Of a stretch of 64,000 nt of DNA, positions 48,343 to 56,758 are shown in pieces. The notes beneath the pieces were generated by a model, which made no database searches, was not told the origin of the DNA, and worked only from the letters and a program-made list of their open reading frames with translations. Each line of letters opens with the position of its first letter. The stretch's first letter is position 1. The DNA comes from Roseateles_B sp041912595 (GTDB taxonomy: Bacteria; Pseudomonadota; Gammaproteobacteria; Burkholderiales; Burkholderiaceae_C), in assembly GCA_041912595.1 (NCBI GenBank), contig JAYRMR010000012.1:1-64000 (forward strand), read 5' to 3'. The translations under genes and the position numbers were made by a program.

Positions 48343-49428
48343 TCAGCGCACGCGGGCCGCGGCCTGCGGCTCCAGGGCGACGCGCTCGCCGGCGCGAAGC
48401 CCGCTCAGGATCTCGATCTGGCTGCCACGCGCCTCGCCCAGGCGCACCTGGCGCAGCAGGGGGCGGCCCTCGGCATTGAGCACGTAGAGGCCGGTCATCT
48501 CGGCACGGCGGACCACGGCCTGCGCCGGCACGGTCAGCACGCCGGCCCGGCCCGGCTCCGCGGACGCGCCGACCAGCCGGACCTGGGCGAACTGCCCCGG
48601 CACGAGCGACTGGAGCTGGCCCGTCAGCGGCGAGGGCAGCTCTGCCCGCAGCTCGACGGTGCCGCTGTGGCCGTCCACGGTGGGCAGCCACTGGACGCGG
48701 CGGGGCGCCTGGCCCAGGAGGCCGAGCGCCGGGAGGTCGATCACCAGCGCGATGCCCGCCTCCTTGCGCTCCAGGGCGGCCTGCACGGCCCGCACCTCCG
48801 CCTGGGGCACATGGGCGGTCACGCGCAGGGCGCTGGGGTCGTAGAGGACGGCCAGGCTGCGCCCGGGCAGGGCCATGTCGCCCTGCACCACGGGCACCTC
48901 GGCGATCACGCCGGCGAAGGGCGCACGCAGCTGGTACCAGGCGCTCTGGCTGCGCGCGGCGCCGGCCTGGGCCAGCTGCGCCTGCACCTGGGCCTGCGTC
49001 GCCTGGAACTGTGCCTCCGCCTGGTCCAGCGCGGCCTGGCTGATGAAGTGCTGGCGGAAGAGCTGCTGCTGGCGGTCCAGCTCGCGCCGGGCGAGGTCCA
49101 GCTGGGCGCGGGCCACGCCGGCCTGGGCCTCGCTGGCCTGGGCGCTCTGGTCGGCGCTGCGGGCGTCCAGGCGCATCAGCAACTGCCCGGCCTTGACGGC
49201 ATCGCCGGGCCGGACGTCCAGCTGCACGACGGCGCCGGCGACCTGCGCCGCCAGCGTGGTCTGGCGCACGGCCTCGACGCGAGCCTCGTAGCGCAGGCCC
49301 TGGGCCGCACGGTCCGGCTGCGCGACATAGGTCTGCAGCGTGGGCGGCTGGGCCCCCGCGGGCCCGGGCAGGCCGGCAAGCGCCGCAAGCAGCAGGGCCA
49401 CAGGGAAGAGAGGAGAGGGCGTACGCAT
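48343..49428 (-). CDS. RND efflux periplasmic adaptor (membrane fusion protein)
   Basis: A 361-residue adaptor. A signal peptide (LFPVALLLAALAGLPGPAGA) leads into the first lipoyl half (VAGAVVQLDVRPGDAVKAGQ), an alpha-hairpin rich in Gln/Ala coiled coil (about 100-180), the second lipoyl half and a beta-barrel. It links the RND permease to an outer-membrane channel, which is not encoded here. Transcription starts from the divergent region with the ArsR gene. Confidence 0.9.
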   Translation of the reverse strand: MRTPSPLFPVALLLAALAGLPGPAGAQPPTLQTYVAQPDRAAQGLRYEARVEAVRQTTLAAQVAGAVVQLDVRPGDAVKAGQLLMRLDARSADQSAQASEAQAGVARAQLDLARRELDRQQQLFRQHFISQAALDQAEAQFQATQAQVQAQLAQAGAARSQSAWYQLRAPFAGVIAEVPVVQGDMALPGRSLAVLYDPSALRVTAHVPQAEVRAVQAALERKEAGIALVIDLPALGLLGQAPRRVQWLPTVDGHSGTVELRAELPSPLTGQLQSLVPGQFAQVRLVGASAEPGRAGVLTVPAQAVVRRAEMTGLYVLNAEGRPLLRQVRLGEARGSQIEILSGLRAGERVALEPQAAARVR

Positions 49429-49472
49429 GGTGGGTCGGCGGAAGGCTGGACAGCAGGTCTCGTTGCATTTAT

Positions 49473-49494
49473 TATTTGCGCAATCACGCAAATA
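49473..49494. promoter_or_regulatory. ArsR-type operator between adaptor and arsR genes
   Basis: TATTTGCG-CAATCA-CGCAAATA is a perfect inverted repeat with 8-base arms in an AT-rich patch. It lies 45 bases upstream of the adaptor start and 104 upstream of the ArsR start, as expected for a repressor controlling both. Confidence 0.7.
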
Positions 49495-49598
49495 GTCAAA
49501 CATGAAAACAAAGACCCGCCCGGCCCACAAGGGTCCGTGCCTGGCCGAGCCGGGCACGCGCCCCGGCGGCGGTCTGCCCCTGGCTTGAGGTCTGCACG

Positions 49599-50033
49599 AT
49601 GTCGTTGCTTCCCGACCCCGCCGCCCCCGCTGTTTCGGCGCCGCTTCCGCAGGCCAAGCGCCCCGGCGTGGCCGCGCCGCTGCCCGAGCACTGCGGCATT
49701 CGCGACCTGCCCGACAGCGCGCTGGCCCAGGTGGCGGGCTTCTTCCAGCTGCTGGCCGAGCCCAGCCGTCTGCGCGTGCTCAACCAGTTGCGCGAGCAGC
49801 CCCGGTGCGTGGGCGAGCTGGCCCGGGCCTGTGGCAGCAGCGCGGCCAACATCTCCCGCCACCTGGCGCAGCTGCAGCGCCACGGCCTCGTGGACCGGGA
49901 GGGGCGCGGCACCAGCGTCTACTACCGCATCGCCGACCCCTCGGTCTATGCCCTGTGCGACCTGGTCTGCGGCCAGCTCGCCCGCCACCATGCGCGCCTG
50001 AGCGACGCCCGGGCGCCGTTCCTCAAACCGTGA
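49599..50033 (+). CDS. ArsR-family transcriptional regulator
   Basis: A 144-residue winged-helix repressor. FFQLLAEPSRLRVLNQL starts the ArsR domain, and CGSSAANISRHLAQLQRHGL is the recognition region. Cysteines occur at PRCVGELARAC in the alpha-3 zone and at ALCDLVCGQL in alpha-5. These places allow metal or dithiol/persulfide sensing, although spacing does not match the well-known BigR/SqrR pair. An N-terminal 30-residue disordered extension precedes the domain. GAGG lies 8 bases before the ATG. It is divergent from the RND operon. Confidence 0.88.
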   Translation: MSLLPDPAAPAVSAPLPQAKRPGVAAPLPEHCGIRDLPDSALAQVAGFFQLLAEPSRLRVLNQLREQPRCVGELARACGSSAANISRHLAQLQRHGLVDREGRGTSVYYRIADPSVYALCDLVCGQLARHHARLSDARAPFLKP

Positions 50034-50109
50034 TTTCAAGCCCTGATTTCAAGGCTTGACGGAACGCTCCGGCGACTATGCTGTGCCCGTCCCGATGGAG
50101 TCCCTGCCC

Positions 50110-50445
50110 ATGTCCTTGTCCCTGCCGCTGCTTCAACTCGACCCCCGAGCCGCCCTCGAGGCCGTCCGCGAGGGCGCCTGGCTGGTCGATGTGCGCGAGG
50201 GGCATGAGGTGGCCCGGCTTGGCTATGGCGTCGAACGGCTGCTGCACATGCCCCTGAGCGAATTCGAGCGGCGCCACGCCGAACTGCCAAGCGATGCGGA
50301 TCTGATCCTGGCCTGTGCCGCCGGTGGCCGCAGCCAGCAGGCCATGAACTACCTGCGTCACCTGGGCCACGGCCGCGTCCGCAATCTCTCCGGGGGCATG
50401 GCTGCGTGGCTGGCCCATGGCCTGCCGGTGACCGGCGGCGTGTGA
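50110..50445 (+). CDS. Rhodanese-like sulfurtransferase
   Basis: A 111-residue single-domain rhodanese with active-site loop ILACAAGGRSQQAM (CxxGxR) and LSGGMAAWLAHGLPV at the C-terminus. It transfers sulfane sulfur. GGAG lies 9 bases before the chosen ATG at 50110. It follows the ArsR gene by 76 bases and may be co-transcribed with it, which supports a sulfur or thiol theme for the divergent operon. Confidence 0.87.
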   Translation: MSLSLPLLQLDPRAALEAVREGAWLVDVREGHEVARLGYGVERLLHMPLSEFERRHAELPSDADLILACAAGGRSQQAMNYLRHLGHGRVRNLSGGMAAWLAHGLPVTGGV

Positions 50446-50570
50446 GCCGGGCGGGAAACGGGCCGTTTCGGCGTCAAATCGCGGCATCTGTCGCGGATCG
50501 AGGCACCGTCGCTGTGGTGCAGACCCCCACGGACCGGCGCGCCAGCCCTTCCGTCCTCTAGGATGCCGTC

Positions 50571-51638
50571 ATGACGTTGCCGTTGCGCATCCTGTTGCCT
50601 TTGCTGTTCTGGGCCCTGGGTCTGGCGCATGCGGTTGCCGCCGAGCCCGCGGGCAAGGTGCTGCGGGTCCTGGCCTGGCCCGGCTACGCCGATCCGGAGG
50701 TGCTGCAGGGCTTCACCCAGCGCACCGGCGCGCGGGTGGAGCTGACCGTCGTCGGCTCCGATGAGGCCATGCGCCAGCGCCTGCTGTCCGGGCGCGGGCG
50801 GGACTTCGATGTCTTTGCGCTCAACACGGCCGAGCTGCAGCAATACATCGACCAGGGCATCGCCCGGCCCATCGAGCTGGAGCGGGTCCCCAACACGCGC
50901 CGCCAGCGGCCGCGCTTCCGGGAGCTGTCCGCCATTCCCGGGCTGATCCGCCGGGTGGACGGCCGCACGCAGGTCTTTGGCGTGCCCTACACCTACTCCG
51001 AGATGGGGCTGATCTATGACCGCCGCCAGCTGAGCGCGCCGCCCGAGTCGCTGCAGGCCCTGTGGGACCCGCGCTGGCGGGGCAAGGTGCTGGCCTATGC
51101 CGGCGGCACCCACAACTTCTCGCTGGCGGCCCTCGCCCTCGGCTGGCAGCAGCCCTTCGAGCTGGGCGAGCGCCAATGGGGCCCGGCGGTGGACAAGCTC
51201 ATCGCGCTGCGCCGCAACGTCCTGGGCTTCTACAGCCTGCCCGAGGAATCCGTGCAGCTCTTCATGCGGCACAAGGTGGCGCTCATGTACGCCAACTATG
51301 GCCTGCAGCAGCTCCATCTGCTGAAGGCGGCCGGCGCCGACGTGGGCTACGTGATCCCGCGCGAAGGGGCGCTGGCCTGGCTCGACTGCTGGGCGATCTC
51401 CACGAGCACCGGGGACCCCGAGCTGGCCCACGCCTGGATCAACTTCATGCTCGAGGAGCCCGCCAGCGGCCTCCTGGTCACGCGCCAGGGGCTGGCCAAC
51501 ACCGTGAGCGACTCCGTGGCCAGCGCCCCGCAGGTGCCGCTGCGCTGGCTGGAGCCGGTGGAGAGCGAGGAGCGGCGCGAGCACTACTGGGCGCGCATCC
51601 ACTCGGGCGACTCCGCGTCGCGGGTGCTGCAGCGATGA
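50571..51638 (+). CDS. Periplasmic binding protein, PotD/NspS-like
   Basis: A 355-residue solute-binding protein of the spermidine/putrescine type. A signal peptide (PLLFWALGLAHAVAA) precedes VLAWPGYADPEVLQGFTQRT, and VPYTYSEMGLIYD and LDCWAISTSTGDPELAHAWI are typical PotD-family blocks. No transporter genes follow. Instead the stop overlaps a membrane diguanylate cyclase by 4 bases. This is the arrangement of the Vibrio NspS-MbaA polyamine sensing pair, so it is probably a sensor subunit rather than an importer component. Confidence 0.86.
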   Translation: MTLPLRILLPLLFWALGLAHAVAAEPAGKVLRVLAWPGYADPEVLQGFTQRTGARVELTVVGSDEAMRQRLLSGRGRDFDVFALNTAELQQYIDQGIARPIELERVPNTRRQRPRFRELSAIPGLIRRVDGRTQVFGVPYTYSEMGLIYDRRQLSAPPESLQALWDPRWRGKVLAYAGGTHNFSLAALALGWQQPFELGERQWGPAVDKLIALRRNVLGFYSLPEESVQLFMRHKVALMYANYGLQQLHLLKAAGADVGYVIPREGALAWLDCWAISTSTGDPELAHAWINFMLEEPASGLLVTRQGLANTVSDSVASAPQVPLRWLEPVESEERREHYWARIHSGDSASRVLQR

Positions 51639-53377
51639 GACTCGGCATCGCCTGGCGGCTCGGCGCCGCCCTGGCCGTGGCCGGGGTGGTGGTGGCCGGG
51701 CTCACGGGCTACTACGCCTACAGCGCGAGCCGGCACATGATGGTCGCGGCCGCCGAGCAGCGGCTCGTGACGGCCACGCGCGTGCTCGTGCGCCAGCTCG
51801 CGGTGGGCTTGGACAACACGGCGCGGGACGTGCGGCTCGTGGCCGGTCATCCGGGGTCCGGCCGCCTGCTGCTGCGCAGCGATCCGGAGCAGCTGGCGCG
51901 CAACGAGACCACCCTCGCGCTGCTGTTCCGCCAGATGCTGGAGACGCATCCCGAGTACTTCCAGATGCGGCTGCTGGACGCGGCGAACCATGGTGTCGAG
52001 CGCGTGCGCGTGGACCGCGACGACCTCGGCGTGATGCGCGTGCAGGGCGAGGACCTGCAGGAGAAGGGGCACTACCCCTATGTCTACGAGACCCTGCGGC
52101 TGCATGCGGGGCAGGTGTATGTGTCGCGGGCCGTGATCAACCACGAGCTGGGCGCCCATGCCGGGCAGGGCAAGCCCTCGCTGGAGGTGGCGGCGCCCGT
52201 CATGGACGTGCATGGCGTGGTGCTGGGCGTCATGGTCATCAACGTCGATCTCAACGGGCTCTTCGGCCAGCTCGCCGCCGATCTGCCGCCCGGGCTGCAG
52301 CTCTACCTCAGCAATGCGCAGGGCGAGTACCTCATCCATCCCGATCCGCGCAAGGCCTTCGCCTTCGACCGCGGCCAGTCCGCCCTGGTGCAGGACGAGT
52401 TCCCGGCGGTGCGCGAGCTGCTGGTCACGCCGGGCGGTGCGGACGAGAAGACGGTGGTGGCCCGCTCCGAGGAGTCCCAGGGGCCGGTCGCGGTCGCGGC
52501 CTTCGTGCGCCAGCCGGGATCGGCGCTGAAGGCGGAGGAGGACTTCCTGCTCGGCCTGTCGCAGCCGCTGTCGGCCGTGCTGTCGGACAGCGACAGCCTG
52601 GGCGCGATGGTGCTGCGCATCGTGGCCGGCTTCAGCGCCCTGGCGGTCCTGCTGGCCGCGCTGATGGCGCGGGCCCTGACGCGGCCGCTCGCGCAGATCG
52701 TGGGGGCCGTCGACGGCTTTGTCGACGGCAAGGCGGGCGACCCGCTGCCCGTGCAGCGGGACGACGAGATCGGCACGCTGGCCCGTGCCATCGAGCACAT
52801 GCAGCAGCAGATCGTCGCGCAGTTCTCCAAGCTCGCGCAGAAGCAGCGGGAGCTGGATCATCTGGCGAGCCATGACAGCCTCACCGGCCTGCAGAACCGC
52901 CGCTTCTTCATGGACCGCCTCGACCATGCGCTGGCCCATGCGCGCCGGGACCAGGGGCGCCTGGCCATGCTTTTCGTCGACCTCGACCGCTTCAAGGAAG
53001 TCAACGACGGCGAAGGCCATGCGGCGGGGGACGCCGTGCTGCGCACCCTTGCTCAGCGACTGCGCCACCTCGTGCGGGAGTCCGACACCGTCGCGCGGAT
53101 TGGCGGGGACGAATTCGTGATCCTGCTCGACCAGGTGCATGAGGCCGAGGATGTCGATGTGGTGGCCCGCAAGGTGCGCGACGCCCTGGCCGAGCCCGTG
53201 CGCTGGGAAGGCCGCGATCTGGAGGTGGGCGCCAGCGTCGGCGTGGCCCGCTTCCCCGATCACGGCGAGGATGCCGAGGCGCTCATCGCCGCGGCGGATG
53301 CGGCCATGTACCGGGCCAAGAGCGGCGGCGGCGGCCTCATCTGCCATGCCGAGCCGAGCCAGCGGCATCGGGCCTGA
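51635..53377 (+). CDS. Membrane diguanylate cyclase with periplasmic sensor domain
   Basis: A 580-residue protein. Helix 1 (about 9-30) and helix 2 (about 325-350) bracket a periplasmic sensor of Cache type with motifs PEYFQMRLLD and GVVLGVMVINVDL. HAMP-like sequence and a coiled coil follow. The C-terminal GGDEF domain has RIGGDEF and the inhibitory site RESD five residues before it, so active, feedback-inhibited c-di-GMP synthesis is expected. Unlike MbaA, there is no EAL domain. Its ATG overlaps the stop of the binding-protein gene. Confidence 0.9.
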   Translation: MRLGIAWRLGAALAVAGVVVAGLTGYYAYSASRHMMVAAAEQRLVTATRVLVRQLAVGLDNTARDVRLVAGHPGSGRLLLRSDPEQLARNETTLALLFRQMLETHPEYFQMRLLDAANHGVERVRVDRDDLGVMRVQGEDLQEKGHYPYVYETLRLHAGQVYVSRAVINHELGAHAGQGKPSLEVAAPVMDVHGVVLGVMVINVDLNGLFGQLAADLPPGLQLYLSNAQGEYLIHPDPRKAFAFDRGQSALVQDEFPAVRELLVTPGGADEKTVVARSEESQGPVAVAAFVRQPGSALKAEEDFLLGLSQPLSAVLSDSDSLGAMVLRIVAGFSALAVLLAALMARALTRPLAQIVGAVDGFVDGKAGDPLPVQRDDEIGTLARAIEHMQQQIVAQFSKLAQKQRELDHLASHDSLTGLQNRRFFMDRLDHALAHARRDQGRLAMLFVDLDRFKEVNDGEGHAAGDAVLRTLAQRLRHLVRESDTVARIGGDEFVILLDQVHEAEDVDVVARKVRDALAEPVRWEGRDLEVGASVGVARFPDHGEDAEALIAAADAAMYRAKSGGGGLICHAEPSQRHRA

Positions 53378-53410
53378 CACCGCGAGTCTTGAGGCGTTCG
53401 CTGCGGGCGT

Positions 53411-54478
53411 TCAGCGCCGCCCGGCCCGGCACAGCCCGGCCATCAGCAGCCCGAAACTCAGCAGGGCGAGCGCATGCAGCCCGCCGGCCCAGGGGAGCAG
53501 GGCGGGCGCGAGCCCCGCCTGGCCGGCACCGCGCAGCACCAGGCTCACGCCCATCAGACCCAGCGGCAGCTGTGCCCAGGCGCTGTAGCGGGGGCTGAGG
53601 CGCAGCAGCGCCGGCAGCATGATGGGCGCGTGCCCGAAGACCATGGCCATCACGAAGCCGAGCCACAGCGCATGCCAGGCGAAGGTGGGCTGGCCCAGCA
53701 GCCCCGCCAGCGCGGCGATCGCCGCCCAGGCATAGCCGACCAGCAGACAGCGCGCGGTGTGGCCGGCCCAGCCCCGGGCGTGCCATTGGCGACGGGCGAT
53801 GTCGAAGGCCATCAGCCACAGCGCAAGGGCCCCCAGCAGCGGCCAGCACAGCCGCTCGGCCAGCGCGGGGTGCCACAGGCTCAGCACGCCGCTCGCGAGC
53901 AGCCCCAGCCACAGCGCCAGGAAGCTGTGGCGGGCCAGCGGGCCCAGCGGCAGCAAGCGGCAGAGCTCCCGCCGCTCGCCGGCGATGGTCAGCAGCAGGA
54001 AGAGCGAGCCGTTCCAGCGCAGCGCCGTGTCGACCGCCACGGCATGGGCGGCCAGGGCCATCAGCAGGGGCAGGCAGGCGCTGGCCTCGATGACCAGGGG
54101 CAGGGACCACGCGCGGGTGTCGCCGGCCCGCAGGTAGAGGCTCAGCAGCCCGAGGGTGCCCGCCATCCACAGCGCGAGCGCCGGGATCGGCTGGCCGGCC
54201 AGCAGGGTGAGGCCCGCCAGGCCGCACAGCAAGGGCACCAGGAGGCCACGCCCGAGGGCCGCGGCCCTCTCCAGCGCGATGAGCGTGGCGAAGAAGCCGC
54301 CCAGCATCAGCACGCCATGGTGCTGCAGCGCGGTCTGCGCCAGGGCCGACAGCCCCGTCGGCAGGCTGCCCAGGCGCTGCAGACCGCCGGCCAGCGCGGC
54401 CATCAGGTTCAGCAGGGCGAGGAGCAGGGCCAGCGCCAGGCCCCAGCCCGGCAGGCCGGGGCGGCGGTTCAGTCCCAT
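53411..54478 (-). CDS. NnrS-like integral membrane protein
   Basis: A 355-residue, very hydrophobic protein with ten to twelve helices. HHGVLMLGGFFATLIALERA and FAWHALWLGFVMAMVFGHAP are histidine-containing helices. The architecture recalls NnrS and heme-copper-type proteins found near nitric oxide genes, but it is clearly distinct from the NnrS at 56759. The function is unknown. It is last in the minus-strand NO-response run, overlapping the DUF59 gene by 10 bases. Confidence 0.7.
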   Translation of the reverse strand: MGLNRRPGLPGWGLALALLLALLNLMAALAGGLQRLGSLPTGLSALAQTALQHHGVLMLGGFFATLIALERAAALGRGLLVPLLCGLAGLTLLAGQPIPALALWMAGTLGLLSLYLRAGDTRAWSLPLVIEASACLPLLMALAAHAVAVDTALRWNGSLFLLLTIAGERRELCRLLPLGPLARHSFLALWLGLLASGVLSLWHPALAERLCWPLLGALALWLMAFDIARRQWHARGWAGHTARCLLVGYAWAAIAALAGLLGQPTFAWHALWLGFVMAMVFGHAPIMLPALLRLSPRYSAWAQLPLGLMGVSLVLRGAGQAGLAPALLPWAGGLHALALLSFGLLMAGLCRAGRR

Positions 54479-54795
54479 CCCAGGCGCAGGCGCAGCGCGG
54501 GCGACATGCGCTGCGGCGTCCAGACGGCGTTCCAGTCCATCTCGACCTCCACCGTCCAGTCCGGCGGGCAGGCCTCGCGCAGCGCGAGCTCGGCATCCTC
54601 GATCAGCACGTCCGCCATGGGGCAGGTGGCGCTGGTGGGGATGAGCGACAGCGCGACGCGCCCCGGCGCGAGGTCCAGGCGGCCCACGAGGCCGAGGTCC
54701 ACGATGCTCTCGCCGATCTCGGGGTCGGCCACCCGGCGCAGCACGGCCAGGAGGCGGGCCTCCTCGGTGGCGTCGGCGTTCTCTTGCGGGTCCAT
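54469..54795 (-). CDS. DUF59 (MIP18/SufT-like) metal-sulfur cluster assembly factor
   Basis: A 108-residue protein with the MIP18 fold. RRVADPEIGESIVDLGLVGR and PTSATCPMADVLIEDAE are the DUF59 signatures, with the reactive cysteine in TCPM. Members help mature Fe-S proteins. In this operon it could repair or load Fe-S clusters damaged by NO, for example in CcoG or NsrR. The 13-base gap from the ccoG stop is almost entirely a copy of the dispersed motif, ending right at the ATG. Confidence 0.83.
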   Translation of the reverse strand: MDPQENADATEEARLLAVLRRVADPEIGESIVDLGLVGRLDLAPGRVALSLIPTSATCPMADVLIEDAELALREACPPDWTVEVEMDWNAVWTPQRMSPALRLRLGWD

Positions 54796-54808
54796 GGGGT
54801 CAGGTCTT
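54796..54808 (-). repeat. Dispersed motif copy (ccoG-DUF59 junction)
   Basis: GGGGTCAGGTCTT, 13 matching bases. It fills the whole gap between ccoG stop and DUF59 start. Confidence 0.75.
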
Positions 54809-56269
54809 TCAGCGCGGCACGAAGAAGCTGGCCTCGGCCTGGAAGGCCGGGGTCTCGGGGTGGTCGAGGTCCCGGGCCAGCAGTCGCACGCGCCGCGCGC
54901 CGCTCTCCTGCACGGCACCGGGCGGCAGGCGCAGCTGCACCGGCAGGGACACGATGGCCGCCGGGTCCACCGTCACGCGTTCGCCGCCCACCACCCTCAG
55001 GCCGGGCAGACCTTCGGCCTCGAACTGCAGGTGCAGGGTGCGCTCGCTGCGGTTGAGCAGCTGCAGGCGGTAGACGTTCTCGATCTGGCCGTCCTCGACC
55101 TGGCGCGCCATCACGCCGCGGTCCTTGATGACGTCGATCAGCAGCGTGCTGCGCTGGCTCAGCTGCCACAGCATCAGGGCACCGAGCACGGCGAGCGCGC
55201 CGCCGTAGATCAGCACACGGGGGCGCAGCGTGCGCCGCCACATCTGGGCGCGGCTGAGCCCATGCGCCACGCCGTTCTCGGTGTCGTAGCGGATCAGGCC
55301 GCGCGGCGCGCCGATCTTGTCCATGACCTGATCGCAGACGTCGATGCAGGCGGCGCAGCCGATGCACTCGTTCTGCAGGCCCTTACGGATGTCGATGCCG
55401 GTGGGGCACACCTGCACGCACAGGGTGCAGTCCACGCAATCGCCGCGGCCCTCGGCGAGCACCTCGGCGGACTTGCGCGATCGGGCGCCGCGCGGCTCGC
55501 CGCGGCGGGCGTCGTAGGTGATGATCAGTGAGTCGGCATCGATCAGCGCGCTCTGGAAGCGGGCGTAGGGGCAGATGTACTTGCACATCTGCTCGCGCAG
55601 CCAGCCGGCGTTGCCGTAGGTGGCGCCCGCGTAGAACAGCACCCAGAAGGCCTCCCAGGGCGAGAGGCTCCAGGCGAACAGCGCCTCCGTCAGCGCCCGG
55701 ATGGGGCTGAAGTAGCCGACGAAGCTGAAGCCCGTGAACAGCGCCAGCGCGATCCAGCCGCCGTGCTTGGCGGACTTGCGCCAGAGCTTCTCGACGTTCC
55801 AGGGCGAGGCGTCCAGGCGCATGCGGGCCTGGCGGTCGCCCTCGGTGTGGCGCTCGATCCAGAGGAAGAGCTCGGTGTAGACGGTCTGCGGGCAGGCATA
55901 GCCACACCACAGGCGCCCGGCGAGCGCGGTGAAGAAGAAGAGCAGCAGCGCGCTGAAGACGAGCAGCGTGGCGAGGTAGATCAGGTCCTGCGGGTAGAAG
56001 ACCAGCGCGCCGATGTAGAAGCGGCCGCCGACGAGGTCGAACAGCAGCGCCTGCCGCCCTTCCCACTGCAGCCAGGGCATGCCGTAGAAGAAGGCCTGCG
56101 TGAGGGCCACCAGTGCCCAGCGCCAGTTGGCGAAGCGGCCACTGACGGCGCGCGGGTAGATCTTCTTTTCCGCGGCGTACAGCGCGGTGCCGGCGGGGGC
56201 GGCGTCGGCCTGGATGGGAATGACGCGGCGGGCCGCGCGTTCGGCGGCGGGAGGCTCAGGGGCTTGCAT
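54809..56269 (-). CDS. ccoG: Cytochrome c oxidase accessory protein CcoG
   Basis: A 486-residue membrane Fe-S protein involved in copper reduction and cbb3 oxidase maturation. Helices with CGYACPQTVYTE in the first half are followed by a ferredoxin part, CVDCTLCVQVCPTG and CIGCAACIDVCDQV, giving two [4Fe-4S] clusters. A C-terminal periplasmic Ig-like domain follows. The length fits the family. No cbb3 genes (ccoNOP) are in view. It is encoded 6 bases after the NsrR-type regulator, placing it under NO-related control. Confidence 0.94.
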   Translation of the reverse strand: MQAPEPPAAERAARRVIPIQADAAPAGTALYAAEKKIYPRAVSGRFANWRWALVALTQAFFYGMPWLQWEGRQALLFDLVGGRFYIGALVFYPQDLIYLATLLVFSALLLFFFTALAGRLWCGYACPQTVYTELFLWIERHTEGDRQARMRLDASPWNVEKLWRKSAKHGGWIALALFTGFSFVGYFSPIRALTEALFAWSLSPWEAFWVLFYAGATYGNAGWLREQMCKYICPYARFQSALIDADSLIITYDARRGEPRGARSRKSAEVLAEGRGDCVDCTLCVQVCPTGIDIRKGLQNECIGCAACIDVCDQVMDKIGAPRGLIRYDTENGVAHGLSRAQMWRRTLRPRVLIYGGALAVLGALMLWQLSQRSTLLIDVIKDRGVMARQVEDGQIENVYRLQLLNRSERTLHLQFEAEGLPGLRVVGGERVTVDPAAIVSLPVQLRLPPGAVQESGARRVRLLARDLDHPETPAFQAEASFFVPR

Positions 56270-56275
56270 GGGCGC

Positions 56276-56734
56276 TCAGGCCTTCGCGGTTCGGATGGGG
56301 ATGTCGGGCGGGGTGCGCAGCGGCAGCTTGCGGCCCGGGGGCGGCAGGAGGTCGGCCAGCGTGTGCCGGTCCAGTTCGGACAGGAAGGCAGCGAGGGCGC
56401 CGGTGAAGATCTTGGTCAGGCGGCAGCGCTGCGTCAGGCGGCAGTCGCTGTCCTCGCCCAGGCATTCGACGAGATGGAAATCGGGCTCCACCGCGCGCAC
56501 CAGGGCACCGAGGTTGATGTCCGCCGGGGCGTGCGCGAGGCGCATGCCGCCGCCCTTGCCACGCACGGTGTGGATCCAGCCGCCCAGGCCCAGCTGGTGG
56601 GTGATCTTGGTCATGTGCGCCTCGGAGATCTCGTAGGCCGAGGCGACCTCCGCGGTGGTGCACAGGCGCTCCGGATGGCTGCCGAGATAGATCAGCAGGC
56701 GCAGCGCGTAGTCGGTCATGGTGGTGAGTCGCAT
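56276..56734 (-). CDS. nsrR: Rrf2-family regulator, NsrR-like
   Basis: A 152-residue Rrf2 regulator. MRLTTMTDYALRLLIYLG is the NsrR start, and the three cluster cysteines are Cys91, Cys98 and Cys104 (VECLGEDSDCRLTQRC). NsrR holds a [4Fe-4S] cluster destroyed by NO, then releases its targets. It is embedded between nnrS and ccoG, 24 bases after nnrS, a common NO-detoxification layout. Confidence 0.9.
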   Translation of the reverse strand: MRLTTMTDYALRLLIYLGSHPERLCTTAEVASAYEISEAHMTKITHQLGLGGWIHTVRGKGGGMRLAHAPADINLGALVRAVEPDFHLVECLGEDSDCRLTQRCRLTKIFTGALAAFLSELDRHTLADLLPPPGRKLPLRTPPDIPIRTAKA

Positions 56735-56758
56735 GGCGGGATTGTCTTCCGTGCGGGG

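Noticed and set aside
44770..50001. Plus-strand frame of about 1740 codons opposite the RND operon
   Set aside because: It spans six well-supported minus-strand genes and has the same low-complexity composition as other shadows.
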